This document shows, one piece after another, positions 13,501 to 22,935 of a stretch of DNA of 64,000 nucleotides. The notes under the pieces were generated by a model, which saw only the letters and a program-made list of their open reading frames with translations, did no database searches and was not told the origin of the DNA. A program made the position numbers and the translations under genes. The stretch is from Synchiropus splendidus (lineage: Eukaryota > Chordata > Actinopteri > Syngnathiformes > Callionymidae), in assembly GCF_027744825.2 (NCBI RefSeq), contig NC_071338.1, forward strand, positions 22,444,001 through 22,508,000, in the 5' to 3' direction. Each line of letters starts with the position of its first letter. Position 1 is the first letter of the stretch.

Positions 13501-16500
13501 CCTCATCCCTGTCCCAGCTCCAGCCCACAACAGGACATCAAACCCTGGAGTGAGCGCTCCAGCCTCGGAGGTGTGGAGAGCGAGCACCTCCCCTGTGACA
13601 CTCTACCACGGTCCAGTGCGGAGACAGGAAAGGTTTTACACCTCAATATGAAGAAAAAACAGTCAGTAAATGTAGCTAACGGGACACGTCTGCATACAGA
13701 GGCTGCGTTATACACAATAACAAAGCGTGTCGTGGGTCAGCTGATCGGTCTGCGCACGCTATGGTTATCCGGCTTTTTTTCGGCGTTCGAGTTCTGGATT
13801 TTAGTTCGAAATCCGAAGCAAAAAAATCTCGAAATTTTTGTTCGAACTCCGATTTGTTAGAATTCCGGGACGTTTGAAAACCGAGGTACCACTGTATTTC
13901 CTTCACAGTTCCATTTTGTAGTACCTACTCTGGCCTGCTGGGGGCGGTATGTCTCCACTCAAGGTGATAAGTCAAACGCAGTTGTTGTGGCAGAGAATTT
14001 CAGTAGTGTTTTGTCAAGTATTTGTCTCCTAATTACAGATTCGACTACTTGTATAGTTGCCGGCGCATACTGTTCACACCACTCAGATGGTTGGGTGACA
14101 TGGAGAAATGTAAATTTCTCAAGCTTTCTGGGTATTTAATTTTGAATGGAGTTTGTTTAAATGCCTTGTTGCCTGCTCCAGGATGGAGAACCATGGCTGA
14201 AATGTGCTGATCCTGGATCTGTTTAGCTAAATGAGTTGATAAGACCACCCGATCGCTGTGAACACAGTTGAACCAGAGGGACTGAAGAAGCCACAGCGCC
14301 ACCCCTTGTCACAGAGTGGTCATTACACACTCAGCTGCATGTACATTTCATGAAACTATTACCCAAGTCTGATTCTCTGGAAACGTGCTCATTATTGTAA
14401 AGCCTCAGAAGTGTCTGGACTAGTTCAAACCGCTGGAGTCCAAGTCCCCGTATCTCTCTGATCCGGCCCGTATCGGTTCAGCTGCTTCAATGTCATTACG
14501 TCATTGTTTAGACTTCGCTCCTGATTCCACTCATCAGAAGGAAATTGTATTTCTGTCATTTCAGACATCAAGCCATCCAACATTCTCATGGACCGAAAGG
14601 GAAATATCAAGCTCTGTGATTTCGGCATCAGCGGCCAGCTGGTGGACTCTATAGCCAAGACCCGAGACGCAGGCTGCAGGCCTTACATGGCAGTGAGTAA
14701 TGTGCAGTGAAGAGCGGTGGGGGAGACGTATGCAGCCAGCGATGCCGGAGCTGTCGCTCCCGAATCACAAGTTCTCGCTGTTTTGCGTGTCACAGAAATG
14801 TTGCCTTTGATTACAAGCCTGCAGTCAAGGTCATTTACGTGTCGGCTTCAGCATTACGACCACCTGCCTAAACTGATTTCACAGTGGTCCCAACCTAACT
14901 CGGGGTCATGGCCGGACAAGCCTCTGTGATGCAAACTGGGGCCCCAAGTTGTCTGTTTCATAAGAACAGACAAATGACTGACAACTTTAGCTTCATTATG
15001 AAAGTCAGATTTTTTTTTTTTAAACACCAGAATTATTTTCTGAGCCCACGAGATGGTGCCTTCTCAATAATAATCTCACCCAGTTTTTCAGGTAGTGATG
15101 GCTTGATGGGTTTCATGAAACTGTCCTGATTTTTAGAGTAGAGTAGAGTCTGCTGTAAAATGTTTAGACTTGTACAACTACTTCAATGAAGCCTCACATC
15201 TTTTCTAACCAAGAGCGCCATCTAGTGGCCTCTGGAAATTAGGACACTGTTTCATCAGCAGTATTGTTTCATGGTAGCTCATCTTCCCGTCACTATGTGG
15301 GAGTATTTTTGACACGTGATCGGCTGATGAATCTTCATGAGACAGTGTTCACATTTTCTGAGCTCACTAGGTGGCGCTGTCCATTTCAGAATAATGTGGG
15401 TTTTCAGTTGTTCAAATGATTATAGAGCAAAGTGCCATCTTGTGGTTTTATACTAACAGGACAATGTTTCATAAAATTACCATCACCACTGAAAGCTGAT
15501 AGTTTTTTAAAACTTTTTATTATATTCAAAACTACTTAATCTGTATAAAATTACACAGGAAGAACACAGCTATTTATCTATTATTTCAATTCTTCCATCT
15601 TTTTGTTTATTTTTTGTCAGTATGTCTTGTCCCTCAAAAGAATATTGAAAATTAAAATTATGTATTTTTAATATTTTTTTTATATAATTATTTTATATCA
15701 TATTTGCATGTTTGGTCGTAGTACTTTTATGACTAGTGTTGAAATAAAATGTATACAACATGGTGTAATATACAATCAAATGCCATTATTTTACAATGTC
15801 AACAAAGTGTTTTCACTATATGTATATACATACATATATTATTAATATGCATAAAATGTTTTGTAGAAACAGAACTGCATGTAAATAATTGGTGAAATGC
15901 ATTAATAATCAGAAAATGATAAAGACAAAACAAAAAATTAAAATCACATTTGCAAATAAATGTGGACTGAATAACCAAAATATATTTTCATTTCCAAGCT
16001 TCAGGAGACTTGAGATCACAGTTGCACGTGGTTGTATCAATGGAATGGCAAGTTAGTATCTAATACAGACATATAGACATATTTTTTATTGATGTTTATT
16101 TATATTTTTAGAAAGTTAATAAAATCTGGCCGTTGACCGCATATTTAGTCGTTCACCCCTGCTTGATGATGAATGAAATGGTTCGTTATAAGGCAGTTAA
16201 ATTCTGATTTATTTACCTTGAAAGGTGACATGACTCTTCTATTTCTTTGATGTGTGTCTGCAGCCCGAGAGGATAGACCCCAGCGCTTCCAGACAAGGCT
16301 ACGACGTCCGCTCTGACGTGTGGAGTTTGGGAATCACCCTGGTGAGTTCAACACTGTCGTTGACTTCATCCCCCGCGACGTAAAGACATCAGAAACATTC
16401 CAAAATGTTTACTTACAGTACGAGCTGGCCACGGGACGCTTCCCCTACCCGAAATGGAACAGTGTTTTTGATCAGCTGACACAAGTGGTGAAAGGCGAAC

Positions 16501-18135
16501 CCCCCCATCTCAGCAACTCGGAGGAAAGGGAGTTCTCGCCCATGTTCACCAACTTTGTGAACCTCTGGTACGTCTGTGTGTATTGTGAGAAAAATGATGT
16601 TCAGTTTGACTTGAAGGTTTATTTTCTTTAAGTTCATAGATAAAGTCCTTGACTTAAAAAATTGATTTTTTTTTTTTAGTTTCTAGTTTTCATTTGGGAA
16701 TTCATAGAAACAGAAAAGATGGACTATAGAGCGTTCCGAAATATTGGGCGCACCCAGTAAATTTAAGAAGGGAAATAGATCTTGTTCATATATGAGCCGC
16801 AGTGGTTTATAAGCCACGGGTGCAGTGGTGCTGTCTGCACCGTAGAAAGGTCAGTGGTGCATCTGGCTTAAAATTGCACGAGGATCACTTTTAAACTCGT
16901 TTTGGAAACCAGCATCGAGACTAACTCTTGAAACAAACTTGGTAATGTTCTGATCACAAATTCCTCACATATTTTATTTACATTAAAACGCCCAAAATGC
17001 ACTGTTTTCACCCACGTGTCCGGAGTTCCTACTCCACAGCCAGTCTCAGATGCTGCTCCAGCCCTTATAGGTGGAAACAGCACATTTTGAGCACTTTAAC
17101 GTAAATAACGTGACACGGCTCAATATTTTGGCAGCATGACGCTCTTTAGCCTGTAAAAATCTGTATATTAGCTCCGTCATATAATCCGCAGGGTTCAGAC
17201 CTTGAGAAAAAAGTAGCAGCCTATTGGCCAGACATTACGGTAATTATTCAGGATGAACCACTTTTTTAAATATTAAATGGCAATGATTACATTTAAGTGG
17301 ATTAAGTGGAAGCTCCAGCGAGGAGCAATAAAGTGAAGATAAAGTGCACAGAACAAGGTTTCCTTCCTGAAGTTTCCAACCTTCAGCACACTCTCATGTA
17401 GTCTCTTTCATCATGGATGTTTTGGTGATGACATCATCATTGTATAATGAGGTGCACTGGGAAATGTTCCCCGTGGACAAAAAGGTTTTTTAAACCTACG
17501 TTATTTGGATCAATCATGTCTGCCTGAATAATTTTATTGAAGATCATCTGGCGAAGAGGGTCAAAAATATTGATTATGCCCCCACTGTTTTTGAAATACA
17601 CCATATCAGCAGTCAAGTTATTCCTGTGTGTGACACTAAATACACACTAATAACAATGTAATTATTGTGTAGCTTTGAAAAAAATGTGTTGCTTTTAAAG
17701 TTATCAAGGAACGCAGTCGCGTTGCATTATATAAGGCGCCACAAGGTGGCAGCGGAGGCTTAAGATGCTTGCCGTGACCAGTTGTAACTCACGTATATTG
17801 TTTTTGTTTCCTCTGAAGATCGATTCAATATCACATTGAATAGACACACAAATCGACTTGTATATATTCAATATTGTCACTTATTCCAGCCTTACCAAGG
17901 AAGAATCCAAGCGGCCGAAGTACAGAGAGCTTCTGGTATGTTATGACATTCGCTTATTTATTTATTTTTTTTGAACCACCAAAAACCGATGAGTATTAAG
18001 TCACCCTCTCTCTTTCCTCAGAAACATCCCTTCATACTGATGTATGAGGAGCGAGCTGTGGACGTGGCCAGATACGTCTGTCAGATCCTGGACCAGATCA
18101 AAGACTCTCCGGTCTCTCCCATGTACGTGGACTGA
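7396..18135 (+). CDS. map2k4: dual-specificity MAP kinase kinase 4 (MKK4/SEK1)
   Basis: Map2k4 phosphorylates Thr and Tyr in the activation loops of JNK and p38 kinases. Eleven coding exons keep one frame: 7396-7501, 11297-11399, 11496-11670, 12646-12765, 12841-12960, 13028-13079, 14565-14692, 16264-16341, 16419-16567, 17890-17935 and 18022-18135, giving about 396 residues (human is 399). Seen: the docking motif GKRKALKLVF (~36-45), the glycine loop GRGAYGSV (~106-113), the ATP lysine in MAVK (~128), HRD (~224-226), DFG (~244-246), the activation sites in LVDSIAKTRDAG (Ser ~254, Thr ~258), APE (~268-270) and the C-terminal end SPMYVD. The N-terminal ~35 residues are Ser/Gln-rich and differ from mammals. 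The start ATG lies in ACAACAATGGCGGCC in a CpG-rich leader. Intron 1 is 3.8 kb. Exon 1 uses a weak GTCGGT donor, but only this keeps frame. Neighbour myocd lies tail to tail. Confidence 0.97.
9320..9830 (+). mobile_element. LINE 3' remnant with RT C-terminus
   Basis: One frame (9487-9680) reads MTERMRSRIQAAEISFLRW, then ERLGAEALLLHVERSQMRWF, the conserved C-terminal end of a non-LTR reverse transcriptase family common in fish (Rex/L2-like). It ends with the typical ...AAGCAGATGAGGATGGGTGGATGG tail. The frame is closed before and after, so the copy is dead. It sits in map2k4 intron 1. Confidence 0.75.
11297..11399 (+). CDS. map2k4: map2k4 coding exon 2
   Basis: Encodes the MAPK docking site KRKALKLVFPEPP and a Pro-rich linker ending QNPH. 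Bordered by TTTGTCAG and GTGAGT. Confidence 0.93.
11496..11670 (+). CDS. map2k4: map2k4 coding exon 3
   Basis: Starts ERLRTHSIESSGK and carries the glycine-rich loop EIGRGAYGSVNKM and the ATP-binding lysine of QIMAVK. Bordered by TTCTTCAG and GTATTG. Confidence 0.95.
12646..12765 (+). CDS. map2k4: map2k4 coding exon 4
   Basis: Phase-0 exon RIRSTVDEKEQKQLLMDLD through PYIVQFYGALFRE, covering helix C and the following strands of the N-lobe. Confidence 0.95.
12841..12960 (+). CDS. map2k4: map2k4 coding exon 5
   Basis: Phase-0 exon GDCWICMELMSTSLDKFYKY through PEEILGNITLA (hinge and helix D). Consensus GTAAGT donor. Confidence 0.95.
13028..13079 (+). CDS. map2k4: map2k4 coding exon 6
   Basis: A 52-base exon, TVKALNHLKESLKIIHR plus one base. 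It contributes the His-Arg of the catalytic HRD, and the Asp codon is completed by exon 7. Confidence 0.94.
13175..13894 (+). mobile_element. non-autonomous pogo/Tigger-like DNA transposon, copy 1
   Basis: A 720-base element with terminal inverted repeats CAGTGGTGCCTCGGTTCTCG / CCGAGGTACCACTG and a TA on each side (13173-13174 and 13895-13896), as for Tc1-mariner/pogo insertions. It has no transposase motif. It lies in map2k4 intron 6. A second copy lies inverted at 34.2-34.95 kb, and aligned frames between the two account for the matching open frames seen in both. Confidence 0.85.
14565..14692 (+). CDS. map2k4: map2k4 coding exon 7
   Basis: Catalytic and activation loops: DIKPSNILMDRKGN, CDFGISGQLVDSIAKTRDAG and PYMA. 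Carries the two sites phosphorylated by upstream MAP3Ks. Confidence 0.96.
15092..15298. mobile_element. palindromic MITE, map2k4 intron copy
   Basis: Starts GTAGTGATGG and ends CCCGTCACTA, with internal inverted segments (CATGAAACTGTCC / GGACACTGTTTCAT). It carries a CTCF-like core on the minus strand at 15213-15230 (GCGCCATCTAGTGG). A second decayed piece follows to about 15490, with GCTCACTAGGTGGCGCTG near 15362-15379. Confidence 0.7.
16264..16341 (+). CDS. map2k4: map2k4 coding exon 8
   Basis: PERIDPSASRQGYDVRSDVW through GITL (end of the activation segment, helix F). Exact 26-codon phase-0 exon. Confidence 0.96.
16419..16567 (+). CDS. map2k4: map2k4 coding exon 9
   Basis: YELATGRFPYPKWNSVFDQL through SPMFTNFVNL, the MAP2K-specific Pro-rich insert and C-lobe helices. 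Only 77 bases of intron separate it from exon 8. Confidence 0.96.
16721..17242. mobile_element. non-autonomous DNA transposon, TACCGTAAT family, copy 1
   Basis: The right end reads ...CAGACATTACGGTAAT. The left end begins GGACTATAGAGCG and continues into GGGCGCACC. Internal blocks (CAAAATGCACTGTTTTCACCC; TTGGCAGCATGACGCTCTTT) recur in reverse orientation in the copy at 62.2 kb. It fills part of map2k4 intron 9 and has no coding capacity. Confidence 0.65.
17736..17755 (+). promoter_or_regulatory. CTCF-like motif outside the MITE family
   Basis: GCGCCACAAGGTGGCAGCGG matches the CCAC-N-AG-(G/A)-(G/T)-GGC(A/G) core of the vertebrate CTCF site. It lies 135 bases upstream of map2k4 exon 10. This is a motif match only. 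Confidence 0.35.
17890..17935 (+). CDS. map2k4: map2k4 coding exon 10
   Basis: A 46-base exon LTKEESKRPKYRELL with acceptor TTATTCCAG and donor GTATGT. Confidence 0.95.
18022..18135 (+). CDS. map2k4: map2k4 coding exon 11 and stop
   Basis: KHPFILMYEERAVDVARYVC through SPMYVD and TGA. Contains the C-terminal domain for versatile docking, which binds upstream MAP3Ks. Confidence 0.96.
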   Translation, partial: KHPFILMYEERAVDVARYVCQILDQIKDSPVSPMYVD

Positions 18136-19521
18136 TGCCTCTCTGAGCTCGCGCTGTATATTCGATGCTTTACATCCTGGTTCTCAGAGAGTCATAGGGT
18201 TTTTATCTTGATTCACGTTCCAAAGAAAACAAACTGTCAGGTGAACTGATGTCCAATGGTAAAAAAAAAAAAAAAAAATCCTCACATTCCATCACCTCAT
18301 TTAAAAAAAAAAAACCCCAGCGGTTCACCTGTCTGAAGCCAACAAGAGCAATGTTTGAGTAAATTGCAACAGTATGGATGTATAAAATGACCATCACAAT
18401 GTTTTCTCTTCATAAATAGTTTGCTCGAGTTTCAGGCCCATAAGGTGAGGTGACACTGGATCACAGGGACGCACCACTCTACTGCTAGCTATACTGCTAT
18501 GCTGCTATATCTTAATGTCAATTTTAATATTAGCAACAACTGAAATTTCACTTTTTTATAGCCCACACTGTTTTTAGGAATACTAGGAGAAGTAATTCAC
18601 GCGTGTAGTTCCAGTGCGTTCAGTACCTTTCATTTAAAAAATAAAGAGAATGTGCTTCAAGTAAATGTATTTCAGCTTTAAGTCAGTCAGGTAAAGCTGC
18701 CCACTCTGATCATGTTTAAAATTCAGATGGTTCCCATTCGTGTGACCCTAAAATCGCTAGCTTTCATGTCTGATCTTCTGGACAGGCCTTTTTTATTGGT
18801 TCAATGCATGTGAAGTTTTGTTACTAAGGGAGCGGCTGTTGTGACCACGTGGCAGATGTCGCGTGCTCCAGCTGTATTCTGATGCGCCGCACCAGTACGT
18901 GCCAATTTCTGAGCCCCATGTGGTGAAATGACAGTGTTTTAGTGTAGACATGGAATCCAAAGATAGTTAGAGATATCCGACGGCAGCCTCTGGACTTGAA
19001 CGCATCGTTTTTAAAATTGCTCCGGCGCCTCCTTTCCTTGTTGTTAAAGAGTAGGGACCATGTGACGCATCAAATGGATATTTCTAGTGCACTTCATTTT
19101 GTTCTGGACTGTTCACACGATTGACACACAAATTGGTTTGTGTTGGTGTGTATATAATGTGTGTAAGCTATAAGGTGCTTTCTACTGGACGCTCCTGCAC
19201 TTTAAAAATTCACCGGCTGAGCTAGGAATCACAGTGTTATGATGTTGGTGACAAATCGAGAATCAATTTGAATGAAAACAAAAGACACATCGACACGTTT
19301 TCTGGTCTTTTTGTGTTATGTTTTAATAAGTCTGGCACCAAAGTCTGATCACATGCTGTGTCATGAAGTGTTTCTAGGTGATTTAAGGTGACTGGTGATT
19401 CTTGTTTTTTTTTCCCAGGGTACACGCTGTACAAATTACTATCTAGGAGAATGTTCGTATTAGATACATGAGATTCTATAATGGGCAGTTATTTTATTCT
19501 GTGTGTGTGTGGGTGGTCACA

Positions 19522-19527
19522 AATAAA
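19522..19527 (+). other. poly(A) signal, probable map2k4 3' end
   Basis: AATAAA in CACAAATAAAGTTCC, 1.39 kb after the stop codon. An earlier signal at about 18640-18645 (AAAATAAAGAG) could give a shorter transcript. The 3' UTR contains no other recognised element. Confidence 0.5.
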
Positions 19528-19983
19528 GTTCCCATTGCTAAGAGGAGTGTTTTGACTTCTTTGGATAGGCCTTTAGAGCACAGGTCCAGCACGCAGTGTG
19601 GACCTCTGGGGAGGTGATGGGCTGAACAAGTCTCTCCTGTGGCTTTAGGGAGGGTTATTTGTGCATTATTTCCCACATTCACAATACGCAGTCTTGTGTC
19701 TCGACAATGCCTCCAACAAATCCTTGTGACTGTTAGCGCGAACAGACATGCTGTCACTATATGCAGAAGCAGCATCACTTTGTGTCTTACACCACAACTC
19801 TACAACTTCACCATAGGATGAATATGCCTATTCGGAATCAGTGAAATTCACTCTCTTGTTCTCTGTTATGCTCCTTTGTATCTCATCGTTGTTAAGCTCT
19901 AAGCACCCACAAATGTTCAGATTGAAGTTACTTGTCTCTGCCATTTGCATGTGTGAAGTAGGAACCCCATGTTCATGACACGG

Positions 19984-20120
19984 AAATGAAGGGTTGATGA
20001 GGTTTCATGAAACAGTGTCCAGATTTTCAGAGGCCACCAGTTGGCACTGTCTGCTGAAAAATGTTTGGACGTGAACAACTAATTCAATGAAACCTCATTG
20101 ACACATCGCTAGTGGCAAGT
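19984..20120. mobile_element. palindromic MITE remnant
   Basis: Shares AAATGAAGGGTTGATGAGG, CATGAAACAGTGTCC and the CTCF-like block GGCCACCAGTTGGCACTG (20032-20049) with the other copies. It ends near CACATCGCTAGTGG. Confidence 0.65.
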
Positions 20121-22336
20121 ACATCAGACTCTATATCTGCTGCTTGGATTGCATAAATGCCACAATAATTTTGGCACCTACAGGTTTAAGTTCTCAGATG
20201 ACTAGCGCCTTCATTATACTGGCCTCAGAATCTCGCCTTCCCCTTTGGCACCTTTAGGGCTGAGAGCTGGTTGTGGTATTCCAGCATGGGAATGTGATCC
20301 CTTCCCACATTGGGTGTCTTTTTCATGAGTGACCAAAGGAAAACCAAGTCTCCTGGCCTTGGCATACAGTCAAGATCGATCCATCTGCCCAAGTTGGAAG
20401 ACCAGGACATATTGGAGCGGTTTTGTCAAGGGGGCGGAGCCAGCTTCGGAAAATACCGCAGCATAAATTTAGAGCTCCCGATCAATACTCGAAAAAATCC
20501 TTAAATACGTCATAATTCAAAACTAGTATGACTTTAAAAAAGTGATGGAAGGGACGACAAAAACAAAGATGAAAGATGAAGCAAGACTCGAGGGAAAAAA
20601 CAGAAATGTGAAGACAACATGACTGAATGCGACGAGTGCAACGTGTGGAGGTTTTGTCTCTTGGGTTGCCCCTGGAACTAGGGGAGCATTCCACATCTTG
20701 GTATAGCAGAAAAAAATTGTTGAATGCAAACAAATATTGCGAAAAGTCATGTTACCCCTCAATTTTTAGAAATGAGGGAAAATAAGAAGCTATTTTTAAA
20801 GCAAATAATTTACTAAACAACTTTTGCTCAAACTTTTTAGAGTCAAACACCAAAACAGCGGAAACGCTTTTACAATTGCAAGTTTATTGCTCATCTCTCT
20901 GTGGTATACATTGCAGCACAAATGCCTGTACAGTATTAAGGCAGCTAATCTGTGGTCAAGCAACATGACGGCTTCTGTCAGATATAACTGGTGCATAAAA
21001 TCCTCGACCTTCTTGGAAATATTGCCAGTGATCCTCAAACGCTGTAGATGAAGAGCATATAAGTATTGGAAATGATCATACAGTCAAACCAAATGAGCAG
21101 AAATTGACTAGTCTTTTAAGAATGTTGGAAAAAACAAGGTTTTTGTAAAGAAGAAAAAATCATTTCAGTCATTCATTTTAGACATTTTATCATGGAATGT
21201 CCAGAACAAGTAGTTATAGAATCTTGGATTCACAACTAAGCCAAAGTCCTGTTGTACATTTTAGTTGGGGGAAAAACGCGATTAAAACTTGCTGTCCAGG
21301 TGAAGCAGCTTCTAACCTTTACGCATGTCTTGGCTCCATAAGGTGACAAAAAAGTGTGAGCAGAATTCACAGTAAAATGACATTTTTGTATTCACAAGTT
21401 TGTAAAGGACCTTCTTTGCATCATATACAGGATGCTCATAAAGAATTGAAAAAACATCCATTTTCAAAAAGTCAATTTCACATTAAAAAAAGTGAGATTT
21501 TCCACCCAGAATGTCTGTGAGAGCTCAGGAAGGAATGTCAGTAGAAATACAGCATATAGAAGTACATATATTAATGGAATAAACACAGAATAAATAGCTG
21601 TGGTAATTGGTCATAGCATAAGGAAGGGTGGCAATTGAAAAGGAAAAGTATATAAGAAGTAGTCATATAGTCACTCGACGTTATTTTGGTCAACTGTTTG
21701 AGCAGAGAGGAGAAAGCAAGTACTAAAATTATTACGTTTTTCATGGTAATATCAGTGTCCTTCAGGGGAGGATAAATGAGAAATTGTGTAGGTTTATTTT
21801 GCAACAAAGATCTCCATACATACATTTACATTACATTACGTAGAAAAAAAAATGCAAGCTAGTGAAACAAATAATGCCAACCATTTCTACACACTAAGGT
21901 CAAGCAAACAGTGCCAAATGTGTTTTAAGCTAAAGGTGCACAGTGATTGATCGTATTTACATACAATCGTAAATGGAGCGTATGATACAACTGATGGAGC
22001 CTCCTTCTTTCCTTCAGCACTGATTATCCAATTCCCCTTGTAATCCCGTTTCCAGTGGTACAATAGTACAGTCAGGAGATGGTCACTTGTGCCCTGGAGT
22101 CCAAATGTCACGACCATTGCAGAGAACCTGAACCTTCAATGTCAGCGCTGATGTGTGTGGCGTTAAATTACATAGCGTACAATGAACAGACGTTGGATTT
22201 GTGAAGCAGTGAACTTGACCATATGGATTCCTTAAAGGCCGTCAAGGTTAGGCACTTGGTGAATCTGGTTACAGAGGTTCTTGGATTCTCATGACTCTCA
22301 TGCAGCGGACTTTTACAGTACTTGGCGCGGCTGTTC

Positions 22337-22935
22337 TCACCAGTGCTCCAGGTGGAGGTCGGCGTTCCAGTTAATGTCTTTGTCATCCAAGAACTCAGGG
22401 TTAAAAATGCCTGGAACACTGGGAGGGGCAACGCTGAAAGTCATGGCTGAGCTGAGAGGCATCAAGTCAGGCCACTCCATATTCTCCCATGGTGCTTCAC
22501 TTAAAGTCATACTGACTGTCCCCTGCAGTTCTGGGCCTGTTGATGTGTTGCTGATGGGCGACAGCGGCGTGTCAGTCAGGTCTCTGTTGGTCAAAAGTTT
22601 GTCCTGTTGGGAATGGTGCGGGTGACGATTGTTATACGTTCCACTGTACCGGTCGCAGTTCGCCTCATCATCTGGACTCCGATTGTCTTTGGACATTTTG
22701 TGAAGAGTCATTTCCTCTCCGCGCGTGGTTGTGCTACTAGACAAAGTTTGGAGGTGGCCTTCAGCAACATGGCTGGCCGAGTGGTCGTAGGGAAGCTGTG
22801 CTGGGGACAGTTCCTCATAATGTCTGTGAAATCTTGGAGGCGGGAGACAGGCACACCCTGGGAACACAGACACGGGGTGTTCAACTCTGCTTCCAGAGGA
22901 CCTTTCCTTCTCTTCTCTGACATTAGCTGGCATCT
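22337..22935 (-). CDS. myocd: myocd last coding exon, transactivation domain
   Basis: Starts EMPANVREEKERSS, continues acidic/Ser-rich, and ends ENMEWPDLMPLSS, SVPGIFNPEFLDDKDINW and LHLEHW-TGA. The close match to human METMEWLDL and DLHLQQW identifies myocd rather than mrtfa or mrtfb. Confidence 0.95.

Larger units (their letters stand above)
18136..22336. other. map2k4 and myocd 3' UTRs and the gap between them
   Basis: The genes converge here. After the map2k4 3' UTR (to about 19.55 kb) come a MITE remnant at 19984-20120 and unannotated AT-rich DNA. The myocd 3' UTR probably reaches leftward to a TTTATT (minus-strand AATAAA) near 21.79 kb or further. No additional gene is recognised. Confidence 0.45.

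Noticed and set aside
13573..13860. Open frame starting MESEHLPCDTLPRSS, with a matching frame in reverse at 34186-34467
   Set aside because: Both lie inside copies of the pogo-like non-autonomous element; similarity reflects the shared transposon, not a conserved gene, and no transposase motif is present.
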